DNA from: Sipunculus nudus
Taxonomy: Eukaryota; Annelida; Sipuncula; Golfingiida; Sipunculidae
Length of the DNA stretch: 64,000 bases
Assembly: GCA_026874595.1 (NCBI GenBank)
Contig: CM049311.1
Span: 48,237,676 to 48,301,675, forward strand
Direction of reading: 5' to 3'
Part shown: positions 39,701 through 48,238 of the stretch, piece by piece
How the letters are laid out: the number at the start of each line of letters is the position of its first letter
How positions within the stretch are numbered: position 1 is the stretch's first letter
Made by a program: the position numbers and the translations under genes
The notes under the pieces: generated by a model
What the model was told of the DNA's origin: nothing
The model's input: the letters and a program-made list of their open reading frames with translations, nothing else
Databases searched by the model: none

Positions 39701-42700
39701 CTGACTTGTACTTGTACTGAACGGTTCTGGACTCTGACTTGTACTTGTACTGAAAGGTTCTGGACTCTCACTTGTACTTGTACTGAAAGGTTCTGGACTC
39801 TCACTTGTACTTGTACTGAAAGGTTCTTGACTCTGACTTGTACTGAAAGATTCTGGACTCTGACTTGTAATAAAAGGTTCTTGACTCTGATTTGTACTTG
39901 TACTCAAAGGTTCCAGACTCTCACTTGAACTGAAAGGTTTTTGACTCTGACTTGTACTTGTACTGAAAGGTTCTGGACTCTGACTTGAACTTATACTCAA
40001 AGGTTCTGATCTCTGAATTGTACTTGTACTGAAAGGTTCTGGACTCTGACTTGAACTTGTACTGAAAGGTTCTGGACTCTGACTTGTACTTGTACTCAAA
40101 AGTTCTTGACTCTGACTTGTACTTGTACTGAAAGGTTCTGGACTCTGACTTGTACTTGTACTCAAAGGTTCTGGACTCTGACTTGTACTTGTACTCAAAG
40201 GTTCTTGACTCTGACTTGTACTTGTATTCAAAGGTTCTGGACTCTGACTTGTTATTGTATTCAAAGGTTCTGGACTCTGACTTGTTCTTGTATTCAAAGG
40301 TTCTGGACTCTGACTTGTTCTTGTACTCAAAGGTTCTGGACTCTGACTTGTACTTGTATTCAAAGGTTCTGGACTCTGACTTGTTCTTGTCTTCAAAGGT
40401 TCTGGACTCTGACTTGTACTTGTACTCAAAGGTTCTTGACTCTGACTTGTACTTGTACTCAAAGCTTCTTGACTCTGACTTGTACTTGAACTCAAAGGTT
40501 CTCGACTCTGACTAGTACTTGTACTCTGACTCAGAGGTAAGGACTTAAGGAATCATACTAAGTCCATCTCGAGGCCAGGACAAAAAAGCTCTTTCACATA
40601 CTATACAAACTTTTGCTCATGCACAAACTATCAACAGAATATATATGGCCTGAAAAAAAAGATTATATTTATGCTTTAGTTCAGCATTAGGGTTATATGT
40701 AATTGAACATTCAACTAAAATCATGCGTAAACTGGCAAAAAATACACATGATAATCTCAGATTTCTATTTAAAATTTTTATACTGAGTCTTGTATTCCAC
40801 TTAAACATAGACTTTGACTCAGATTCAAAATGACTCTGACTTGAATGTTGACTTGGACTAGGAATCAAGTGGTCATGACTCAGACACTCAAATACTCTGA
40901 TGTTGTGGACCTGACTACATGCCTGAAAGGCTGTAAACATTTATATGCATATCTGAACCATCAAAATGTGGAATGACACCAAAATAAACAAAATATCTGA
41001 GATATAACATAACAATTTTACATGCATGTGTCCTAATATAAGTTTAATGATTATACAAAGATACATCTATACATCATATCTTTAATAATCTTAATGAAAT
41101 AACATTAAATATAATTTGAATAACTTTAATACTTATGCTTTCCAGGGGTCATAATGATACCTTTTCTTTTTTTCTCAGACTGGCAAACACATGAACCGAA
41201 AGGCACATTTCATTTTGTACCAATCAATTGGAAAGGTGAACTCCCAGATGCTTCCCACATTACAAATAATGAAAAATAAACAAAAACAAAATAGTATGGT
41301 AACTTGGAACACCAAGCTGCTGGGGTATATATTCAATCACAGAATTTGTAACAAAAGATTGCCGGGTGTAACATTAGGATGCTGCACCATAACAACACAG
41401 GTTATATGTCTCCCATAAATGTCAAAACAGAAGTGACTGATTGAAAGTCTGATATAATGATAGGATGCATCTATAATTAAGTAGAAAGTCATATTTTCAT
41501 GTGAACAGGCAAAACTACATTTATGCCTTTCTGTTGGAAAGTTTAACATTTTATAGTAATACAAACCCTCCTTTTACACATTTATAGTTTAAAGTAATGG
41601 AGTACCATGTATGACACGCCATCGTCTGAGCCACCATCCCACGGGTAAAGCTCGATCGTCATGTCTCCAGCCCAGGTACAGTTAGGAAGGCACATATCTA
41701 GTGCACTCACACCTGAAACATGTCAGTCATGTATCAACAAATGTAGGTATGATAGAACATAATCTGTAATCATTTACAGCATAATAGGGAATTAACATAG
41801 TCTCAGCAAACCATACAGTCCAAAACTACGGTTCTTTAACAGTTTCTTCATGACCCCTTCATTTTTATTTATATCAACCTATTTTACCTGCATAATCAGT
41901 ACTCTACTGTTCTGGATTATCTGCTCTTCTCACTATTTTAGTTTTTTTAGGATGACATCAATCAAACTTAAAACTCAGTGAAAATGATAAAAGTGCATTA
42001 ATTCCTGGAATATTAAGCGAATAATATTTTAACCCTTTTGTGCTGGTCATTTATTAATAAATTACTATAATTTAACTTAACAGATATATTCTTATCTAGT
42101 ATCTCTTTTTCACACACAATGTGCTCCTCACACACACACACACACACACACATTCCTGTGGCCCTTACCAACACACCAATCAGGACTTGGCCCAAGCATA
42201 GTAAGCATGGTCAGGAGATGCAGTCTCTTATTGACGCTGAAGTGTGCAGTCCTAGTCTGTTTCAGGTTCACCCATATCCCTGATGTCTTAATAACTGTTC
42301 GAATCTCACTGCTCTGTATACAAAATTCATAATATAATACAATATAATATAATGTTACAAATAACATAACATTATATTATATAACATAGTATGGTCTGAT
42401 TTGATAAACCAATTTTCTTGGAGTGGGTGGGAAGAGGGTACATTTTGGCACATGACTTGAAAATATGAAAATATGTATTTAAATTTCAACACTTCAAATA
42501 AATAACATATGAGTTTTTATAAGTATTTTCTTTCATAACAGCTACAGGCACTGCACTCTGACTTTGTCATACACTGAGGGACCATCAGGTGGCATACATC
42601 GCATGTTTATGTTTTGCGCCACTGACTGCACCCTGTGGTTTTTTCCCCAAGTGTACAAGAGTAATCAAATGGTTTTAGAACAAAATATTGACAAATACTA

Positions 42701-42723
42701 TGATATCTTACATTAAATTCATA

Positions 42724-42791
<68 letters not shown>

Positions 42792-45700
42792 TGTGTGTGT
42801 GGTAGGAATTGGATTTTAAATCATAATCGATGATTGAAAAATTAAAACAACCAATGATAAATTTATAATTGATTATTTTATGTTCTTTCTATTTAACCTT
42901 GAAATCTGCTGTATACTATTAACTAAAATATTGTAACCAGTAATAGTGTGACATATGTACATCAGTTTTTATAATGAAATCAACAATCCACCCACATCCA
43001 AGGTCTGCTTGCTGTCGGACAATTGTTTGCTGTGCAAGGTTCTGTTTTGATTCTGTTTGTTACTTTGTGTTCGTATATCTCTGACAGGATTAGATTTTTT
43101 ACATGTGCATCCATTATCATTTATAATCAATTATGCAAAAATACAATTGATTTAATGGATTTTGAAAGAAAATGACCAATCACTAATTTACTTGATTATT
43201 TAGCACACCATTCTAATATATATACATATATATGTTATCTGAATAGGTCCCTCCAACAGAACTTTAACAGGTGCACAAAAAGGAAACTTAAAGGAATACG
43301 TGTTACAGAGATAAGACCACTCAGTAAAACTGAGATCAAAGCTAATTTCACATGTAACTGAACTGACAATTTTATTCAGATTAAAGGCTACAAAAATTTA
43401 CCAGGATTTAACATTACCTCTTATTTGAAGTAAAATCTGATATCTGCCAATTAATTTCATATTTCCTCTATTGATGAAATAAATTGTGATAAAAGTCGTC
43501 AAAATTATTTTTTCCTCTTTAATGTAAAATAAAACCTGATATCTACATTATAAATTTATATTTCCTCATTCAGTTAATGTAAACTTTTTTGACACTGAAA
43601 AGAGCGTTTATGTATGTTTGCAAATCCGGGCAATCATGGCCCTCACTGTCTTTCAGTCAAATATGATATCCTTCCTCTAGTGGACTGGGAACTTCGATAT
43701 ATTGTTGCTCATATTTTTTTTAATTTTCATGTTTTCAAAGTTTGTGTGTCTAAGTTGAAGTGAGAGTGAAACAAATTTAATTGTTTTATTAAATGTTATA
43801 ATAAGACCAGGGCATTTACATTATTTGTAGCATAACACTTTGTTAACAGTTCAGGTCTGATATATTCCCTTTATTGTCTTTCATCAAACATAATCCATCC
43901 CCACAGATGATCCAAAAGATTAAGGTGGTATTGGCATTAGCAAATAATCCAGATTGTAAATCTTTGTACTCTGTCTGCACTATTGGCCACTAATCCGCAT
44001 CAGTTTGGTTTACCATAGTCCGCTTAAAAGTTGGTCTACAGTAGTCCAGTTTACTTAAGTTGGGTTTACAGTAAACCAGTTTCTAGTGCATACAGGCGAA
44101 TCTGCTTATAGTCTGAATGAATCCAGATTCAGCAAACAGTCATGACTTCCATCCTTGATGCTGCCCCAGTATGGGTTGCTTGATAGAGTGCTCCATTACA
44201 GGCGTGAATTGGACAATGACAGCAAACTCCTGATGTGTTGAATAAATACTAAAAATTTAGGCTTTTGTAAAGCTAACAATAGTACAGACACCAAGCGGAC
44301 TACCTGAAGTCTATAATAAATCTGTTTAGTGTAATCCAATTTAAATGGAATCAAGTGCGGATAAGGCCTAAATCAAATATGCAAATCATCCCTCTGAATG
44401 GTACCTAAAACAGAAGAGGCACTCTGAGTGGAGGGAGACCACACCATTACTTACATGTTGTTTCATTTCCTGTTCTAGCGTGCGTGTATAACCAAACTCG
44501 CACACCTCCCTTACTCCCCAGGAGGCATACGCTCCGTACTGCCAGACGATGTACTTTTTACTGTGACTGGCTCCAATCAAGTTGGACCAATGCAACAAAT
44601 GTTTGTCTGTTGGGATAAGAATACACTTTTACAATGTGTTGAGTATACATAGTAATACTCCCTTTTGCCACCAGATGTCAACTGGTGACAGGGCCTGGTA
44701 AACACAATTGTCAAAATCTAAAGGTTGTATGCATGGTCACTTCAAGCTAATTTAATTACATGTGCAATGTTATAAAAGTGCTACAATAAAATGTGCTTGT
44801 ATGACTTATATTTAAGTTATCTGCTGCATGTCACAAAAATAAAACACACTTATGACATAACTTTTGAATTAAAGACAATGCCTAAAAAAACTTTCTGTTA
44901 TTTTTCCTCTAGTGAAAAACTTATATAAGTTACTAAGTCAGTTTAATTATGCAAGGTTTTCTTTCACATCTTAACTGTAAGACCTCAGTCCAAAATGATC
45001 CTTTAAACAAAGAGCTTCAAAATATCTAGCTGTAGATATTTTACATTTTTACTTCTACTAGAGCTATAAATGATAACATAACAGATGAAAAAATTTTTCA
45101 AGTACTGAACATACAATATATCATTTAAAGAATGTTTGTATATTCTCATACTGATTTTCAAAAGCTCAAAACCAGCCCGTTTACAGTGGCCATAATCTCA
45201 GAAACATCAGACATCTACTTACGTGATGGGAAGTCTTTAGGATGTGTCTGTCGAGACCAGATACCTTCAAACTCCATGCGGTACTTAGCGGTGCCACATG
45301 CACAGCAGTCAGGGATCATATCAGGTGACTTGTTGTCCTCTGTCCTGCCAGCTGATGTTAAAATAATAAACAAATCACTCAATATCTTTTACATATATCG
45401 AGAACATTTCTTCTCTCTGCTCTTCAGATACATCACCACATAATTTACCATGTCTGAAATACCTCGCTTTACTATGATTCTATAAACACTGACCACTTAA
45501 TGATAAAGATGAAATAATATCATTTTGTAACCCCCAAAACTATGTCAAACTAGCTCTCCTGCACCAAGTGTGGCCTTCATTTGATCAGTGCACTGACACC
45601 GTCCAGTGCTGCCATCTGTGATCAAATATAGAAACTATCTAGAGCCTATACTCTTTGCTGACATCTGGTGGTGGCTTCTGGTACTATATTTCCATATCTT

Positions 45701-46874
45701 GGTTATATTTATTTATGTTGCACTGTATTGAATTTAAACCAAAATTTTAGTTCATTATTAATACTTACAGTCTTCACAGAATATTTTAGTCAATGCCCCA
45801 TCATCTTTGTACCATATATCAGTGTATTCAATAACACTGGCTCTGTAAGGATAAATATGCAAATATTTAGTATATGAATAAATATGAGTGTTCATTAACT
45901 GGAAAATAAAACCATCAGGTCAAAACTATCAGGTCACAGCCTAATCTTTGGTATCCAAGGAGTTTTCCCAAAGACGTACCCGGATATTTAGTTAGAAGTT
46001 GCTGGGTCAAAGAGTATGAATTGTGCCCTGTTAATGGACAACAAGACGGTCAGACAACCAGATGGATGAGGGACAAATGGTGCTCGCTATAGCTCAAATG
46101 ATTTACAGTCAGCTGAGCAAAATACACAGGCCAAGATATAACCCATCAACTTGAGTTCATGTGACTGAATACAGTAAGGCCAAAAAAAATAAAAGGTATG
46201 GTTCTCAGGCACCGCCCCCATCAATTTTATACCCCCGCATCAAAAATTTTTATTTTGATTTTCAATAAAAACTTTCCAAATTTGAGCTGCTGCCACTCTG
46301 ACATTTCTTTCAAGAAGATAAAACAATACAATTTCCTTTGTTTTGTAGTGCTTTTACTTGTTAAGCAAAATAAAACTATTATTTTCAACGCTACTTATCA
46401 TTTGACATTTTTATCGAAACATACCAAAAAATTTAAAATAAAAAAAGCGCCCGCCCGCATTGATTTCTGAAAAAAAGTGCCTGAGAACCATACCTTTTTT
46501 TTATTTTGGCCTAAATCTTATGTATTTGATCTACAATACAGAAGAACTGATTACTGAGATGGAAAGACTAAAGGGTTGCTATAATAAATTTTTCATCAGA
46601 TTCGTAACCTCCTCTGAGTAAATAATTATCTTCAAACCATAAATGATTTATAAAACATGACAGTTTGCTGAATAAAATCCTATTTTAAATTTTCATAAAT
46701 GTATGGTAGATCTGAGAGACAATGTGTTTTGTACATATACCTGAACTCCACACATCCAGCACCTGATGGAGGTGCCGTCCATAGTACCTCAACACCAGCC
46801 TTCCTGTTGTGGTATGTATGCACCACCATATATGGACATTTTTCTGCAAATTTTGTCAACCCATGATTTAGGTG
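24685..46874 (-). CDS. F-spondin-like secreted matrix protein (15 exons, 5' incomplete)
   Basis: Minus-strand gene assembled from 15 exons joined at GT/AG sites in matching phase; the joined length is 2664 bases (887 residues and stop). Order, with residues of the assembled part: end of Reeler 1-69; Spondin_N about 75-290; TSP1-1 about 337-385; TSP1-2 about 400-452; Kunitz/BPTI 460-515; Ig-1 528-640; Ig-2 640-750; TSP1-3 about 753-805; TSP1-4 about 816-870; basic tail 876-887. F-spondins are secreted extracellular-matrix proteins that guide axons and cells; the Spondin_N block (HWSNLIGASHSKKY, MLTMLGPSPDW, YPWDGGSDDGVSY) identifies the family. A Kunitz domain is known in invertebrate F-spondins; the two Ig domains are, as far as I know, unusual. 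TSP1 repeats keep WxxW (C-mannosylation) and mostly CSxTCG (O-fucosylation) motifs. Signal peptide and first Reeler exons are missing: not found between 46.9 and 64 kb. Confidence 0.9.
25056..25237 (-). CDS. Spondin exon: fourth TSP1 repeat
   Basis: Phase 1 in, phase 0 out. Contains CQLSGWTSWSPCTSTCGDSI and six cysteines ending RRFCRQPPC, a complete TSP1 repeat. The CTSTCG motif keeps the fucosylation pattern and WTSW the mannosylation pattern. The acceptor is TAG after TTTTTATGG. The intron on its 5' side (25238-25710) holds nothing recognised. Confidence 0.9.
25711..25902 (-). CDS. Spondin exon: third TSP1 repeat
   Basis: Phase 1-1 exon coding CVVSKWSKWSKCSSTCGRGF and a very Lys-rich second half ending CRVKKC. 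The basic face may bind heparan sulfate (inference). The donor could be GGATCAG/GTGGGA (used here) or CACAAG/GTGGAG six codons on; both keep phase. Confidence 0.88.
26108..26545. repeat. TCTGTCTG/GTTTCAATAT minisatellite
   Basis: Irregular array of TCTCTGTCTGTC words alternating with CATGTTTCAATATCTC at roughly 30-40 bp spacing, in the intron between Ig-2 and TSP1-3. It has open frames on both strands because stops are rare in CT-rich sequence; these are not genes. Confidence 0.85.
26866..27195 (-). CDS. Spondin exon: second Ig-like domain
   Basis: Phase 1-1 exon with one Ig domain: ILHC as the first core cysteine, LEWQFK as the core tryptophan, and SDMGVYKC as the D-x-G-x-Y-x-C motif. It begins VEIYEPKPPMHTVHV, parallel to the first Ig exon, so the two arose by exon duplication. 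The donor is CAG/GTAGGT. Confidence 0.92.
27430..27612 (+). mobile_element. SINE copy, diverged
   Basis: Shares ordered blocks with the SINE at 16131: GATCGCAAGTTTGATCCTC (B-box position), TTGAGCTCTCAGTG, and GCAGGTGCAGTAGTC followed by GGTTAACACCAGATAT. Abuts the element at 27617. Lies in the intron between the two Ig exons. Confidence 0.5.
27617..29536 (+). mobile_element. GTATCCGCC-family element, diverged copy
   Basis: The 5' end ACTGGAATACTG, GACTACGTG and the subterminal GTATCAGCC (27650) match the same parts of the copy at 37830. The 3' end GTATCCACAAAGC ... TTTGGCGGGTAC (29504-29532) is the family hairpin, and the preceding CCCGGTCAAAAACA matches 53858-53870. The interior carries old copies of the GCAAAATTTCAGG...GAGATATG repeat. 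Intronic, no coding role. Confidence 0.6.
30319..30654 (-). CDS. Spondin exon: first Ig-like domain
   Basis: Phase 1-1 exon with one Ig domain: FSIEC, DLTWEYN and TDMGFYAC supply the core cysteines, tryptophan and tyrosine corner. It begins VSIDIIRPKGQIHTVVL, similar to Ig-2. Acceptor TTTCCAG, donor AGAG/GTAATG. The intron on its 5' side (30655-31565) holds nothing recognised. Confidence 0.92.
31566..31772 (-). CDS. Spondin exon: Kunitz/BPTI domain
   Basis: Phase 1-1 exon with all six cysteines in Kunitz spacing: ICSEPKNIGRC, 15 residues, C, then FSYTGC, FTLKQC and QETC. The residue after the second cysteine (P1) is Arg followed by Gly, the pattern of inhibitors of trypsin-like serine proteases, so the domain may be active. 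FYYNTQQRKC and YTGCRGNNNAF are family-typical. Invertebrate F-spondins are known to carry such a domain; the vertebrate protein is not. The 5' intron (31773-32896) holds nothing recognised. Confidence 0.95.
32897..33146 (-). CDS. Spondin exon: end of TSP1-1 and TSP1-2
   Basis: Phase 0 in, phase 1 out. It begins VKLIERENCLGLENLCNSS, which completes the first TSP1, then NWSEWSPCSVTCGNGTHERR begins a full second TSP1. The donor used is TACAG/GTGTGT at 32896, which gives an exact phase match to the Kunitz exon; an earlier CTT/GTCAGT would break phase. Confidence 0.9.
33520..34263 (+). mobile_element. GTATCCCC-family element, 5'-truncated copy
   Basis: About 740 bp closely matching 54888-55649, from GGAAGACCTGGGATGAAAG to the 3' hairpin GTATCCCGAC-TTT-GTATGGGGATAC (34239-34263). 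It lacks the 5' part present in the 54-kb copy. Intronic, opposite in strand to the spondin gene. Confidence 0.75.
34830..34995 (+). mobile_element. Possible retroelement 3' tail
   Basis: TGTACAGTGCCTTAGAGC followed by an AT-rich run and (A)n/(TAAA)n resembles the 3' ends of many LINE/SINE copies in marine invertebrates. No upstream coding part was found. Confidence 0.3.
35041..35324 (+). mobile_element. GCTCAGCTGAC-family element, short copy
   Basis: Starts with the perfect palindrome GACCCATGGGTC (35041-35052), then the subterminal GCTCAGCTGA (35058), and ends GTCAGCTGAGC (35314-35324). Its interior GTATCCATAGAGATTTTT...GTTAGAAGTT matches 45940-46000. It lies only about 60 bp beyond the donor of the first TSP1 exon. 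Confidence 0.6.
35382..35503 (-). CDS. Spondin exon: first TSP1 repeat
   Basis: Phase 1 in, phase 0 out. Codes CATKRWGDWSRCSVTCGVGI, the conserved first half of a TSP1, ending ISPTICPQ at CAG/GTAAAG. The rest of the repeat is on the next exon (32897-33146). The 5' intron (35504-36514) holds nothing recognised. Confidence 0.9.
36515..36779 (-). CDS. Spondin exon: end of Spondin_N and acidic linker
   Basis: Phase 0 in, phase 1 out. Starts SPNRKSDPQQKIHRISNTFP, which continues the Spondin_N end, then NDPNSPFFGP and an acidic Asn/Asp/Glu-rich linker with an NNT glycosylation site, ending EQGVTA at CAG/GTAAGA. The linker leads into the TSP1 array. Confidence 0.9.
37830..39311 (+). mobile_element. 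GTATCCGCC-family element with tandem interior
   Basis: 5' end CTAGAATACAGGTAG, a GTAGT...ACTAC stem, then subterminal GTATCCGCC (37862). 3' hairpin GTATCCGGAAAAC-TCT-GTTTTGGCGGATAC (39278-39307). The interior has about three units of roughly 275 bp, each with two half-units marked by GGTGGCGCCACC-like palindromes and the words GCAAAATTTTGG and GAGATATGAG. Lies in the intron between spondin exons at 41606 and 36779. Confidence 0.8.
39455..40530. repeat. 33-bp minisatellite, about 30 units
   Basis: The unit on the plus strand is AAAGGTTCTGGACTCTGACT followed by TGTACTTGTACTG. On the minus strand it reads as an 11-residue repeat STSTSQSPEPF/L with variants SQSQEPL and SESPEPF, open for 353 codons (39434-40495). 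Because 33 is a multiple of three, every frame without a stop stays open, and the plus strand is open too, so openness alone is not evidence of coding. It is intronic in the spondin gene, on the coding strand. No donor or acceptor was found that would splice it at phase 0 between the neighbours. Confidence 0.9.
40531..41605. other. Intron sequence
   Basis: Between the minisatellite and the next spondin exon. No element or gene recognised. Scattered GACTCTGACT words near 40800-40900 may be decayed edges of the minisatellite. Confidence 0.4.
41606..41712 (-). CDS. Spondin exon: Spondin_N C-terminal part
   Basis: Phase 1 in, phase 0 out. Codes GVSALDMCLPNCTWAGDMTI then ELYPWDGGSDDGVSYM. The PWDxGSDDGxSY stretch is the acidic, calcium-binding-like end of Spondin_N. 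Donor ATG/GTACTC is weak but gives an exact phase and sequence join to SPN in the next exon. Confidence 0.9.
42129..42152. repeat. (CA)n microsatellite
   Basis: Twelve CA units, 17 bp past the donor of the spondin exon at 42169. Confidence 0.95.
42169..42313 (-). CDS. Spondin exon: Spondin_N core
   Basis: Phase 0 in, phase 1 out. Codes IRTVIKTSGIWVN, then TAHFSVNKRLHLLTMLTMLG and PSPDWCVG. The last motif is the Spondin_N signature; Cys after PSPDW is unexpected, since the position usually carries a non-cysteine residue. Acceptor TATACAG, donor GTTG/GTAAGG. Confidence 0.93.
42314..44454. other. Intron with (TA)n(GT)n array
   Basis: Holds a TA array at 42727-42790 followed by about five GT units. 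Near 43430-43570 the words CTGATATCTGCCAATTAATT and CTGATATCTACATTATAAAT introduce two similar AT-rich blocks. No gene recognised. Confidence 0.5.
44455..44606 (-). CDS. Spondin exon: Spondin_N central part
   Basis: Phase 1 in, phase 0 out. Codes HLLHWSNLIGASHSKKYIVW, QYGAYASWGVREVCEFG and EQEMKQH, all recognisable against Spondin_N (HWS-x-x-IG-x-SHS). Donor CAT/GTAAGT. The 5' intron (44607-45222) holds nothing recognised. Confidence 0.94.
45223..45351 (-). CDS. Spondin exon: start of Spondin_N
   Basis: Phase 1-1 exon. Codes DNKSPDMIPDCCACGTAKYR then MEFEGIWSRQTHPKDFPS. DCCACGTAKYR marks the Reeler/Spondin_N boundary in F-spondins. Acceptor ACATCAG, donor TCAC/GTAAGT. The 5' intron (45352-45768) holds nothing recognised. 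Confidence 0.93.
45769..45842 (-). CDS. Spondin exon: end of the Reeler domain
   Basis: A 74-base exon, phase 2 in, phase 1 out, coding ASVIEYTDIWYKDDGALTKI and FCED. This is the last strand of Reeler with its final cysteine. Acceptor CTTACAG, donor GACT/GTAAGT. Confidence 0.9.
45930..46132 (+). mobile_element. GCTCAGCTGAC-family fragment
   Basis: Matches the interior of the copy at 35041 (GGTATCCA-AG, GTTAGAAGTT) and ends with the family hairpin TAGCTCAAATGATTTACAGT followed by CAGCTGAGCA. 5' part missing. Confidence 0.5.
46177..46512. mobile_element. MITE with 36-bp terminal inverted repeats
   Basis: AGGCCAAAAAAAATAAAAGG followed by TATGGTTCTCAGGCAC (46177-46212) is repeated inverted at 46477-46512, differing only in where one T interrupts the A run. 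TA flanks the left end and GGCCTA forms the right end, compatible with a TA target. The interior of 264 bp is AT-rich and non-coding. Lies in the first recovered spondin intron. Confidence 0.8.
46741..46874 (-). CDS. Spondin exon: Reeler domain, first recovered
   Basis: Phase 0 in, phase 2 out. Codes HLNHGLTKFAEKCPYMVVHT then KAGVEVLWTAPPSGAGCVEF. WTAPPxGxGCV is the Reeler signature. Acceptor TATTTCAG, donor TTCAG/GTATAT. At least one more upstream exon is needed for the Reeler start and signal peptide. The satellite array begins about 50 bp upstream. Confidence 0.92.
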
Positions 46875-46914
46875 CTGAAATATAAGAAAGAAGAGTTAAA
46901 CATACAGTAAAGCC

Positions 46915-48080
46915 TGATACACAATCCACATGATACACCTGTCATATGACACATCATCCATCTGATATGACACATCATCCACCTGATACACCTGTCATAT
47001 GACACATCATCCATCTGATATGACACATCATCCACCTGATACACCTGTCATATGACACATCATCCATCTGATATGACACATCATCCACCTGATACACCTG
47101 TCATATGACACATCACCCATCTGATATGACACATCATCCACCTGATACACCTGTCATATGACACATCCATCTGATATGACACATCATCCACCTGATACAC
47201 CTGTCATATGACACATCATCCATCTGATACACCTGTCACATGACACACCATCTACCTGATACATCTGTCACATGACTAAGCATCTACCTTGACACACATC
47301 GAACACCATCCACCTTGATACATTTGTCACATGACACACCATCCACCTGATACACCTGTCACATGACACACCATCTACCTGATACTTCTGTCACATGACT
47401 AAGCATCTACCTTGACACACATCAAACACCATCCACCTTGATACATTTGTCACATGACACACCATCCACCTGATACACCTGTCACATGACACACCATCTA
47501 CCTGATACTTCTGTCACATGACTAAGCATCTACCTTGACACACATCAAACACCATCCACCTTGATACATTTGTCACATGATACACCATCCACCTGATACA
47601 CCTGTCACATGACAGACCATCTACCTGATACTTCTGTCACATGACTAAGCATCTACCTTGACACACATTGAACACCATCCACCTTGATACATTTGTCACA
47701 TGACACACCATCCACCTGATACACCTGTCACATGACATACCATCTACCTTGATACACCTATCACAGGGCATACCATCAACCTTATACACCTGTCACATGA
47801 CACATCCACCTGATACACCTGTCACTTTACACAACATCTACCTTGAAAGACCTGTCACATAACACATCATCCACCTGATACACCTGTCATATGACACACC
47901 ATCTACCTGATACACCTGTCACATGACACAACATCTACCTTGATACACCTGTCACATGACACACCATCCACCTGATACACCTGTCACATGACACAAAATT
48001 TACCTGAAAAAAACCCAAATGACACACCATCCACCTAATACACAGGTCACATGACACAAAATCTACCTGAATACACTTGT
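46915..48080. repeat. Satellite with 53-bp and 123-bp higher-order units
   Basis: All monomers are variants of TGATACACCTGTCACATGAC followed by ACACCATCTACC. Units starting at 46931, 46984, 47037, 47090 and 47143 repeat every 53 bp, the next comes after 50. From 47225 the start points 47348, 47471, 47594 and 47717 are exactly 123 bp apart. After about 47840 the array decays to single monomers. Confidence 0.93.
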
Positions 48081-48238
48081 CATTACAAACACATTACCTG
48101 CTAAATGAAACTGATCTTGTTCCTGTCAAATGACACTTTTTACATGATGTGTCAATCATTTATGATACTATACAAATGTTATATGTCATATGACATATTT
48201 TCAAAGATACTTTGTTTCATGTCAATTAATACTTTAAA

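Noticed and set aside
40106-40515. Plus-strand frames of 121-127 codons (Cys/Thr- and Tyr/Leu-rich)
   Set aside because: Side effect of a 33-bp tandem repeat lacking stop codons.
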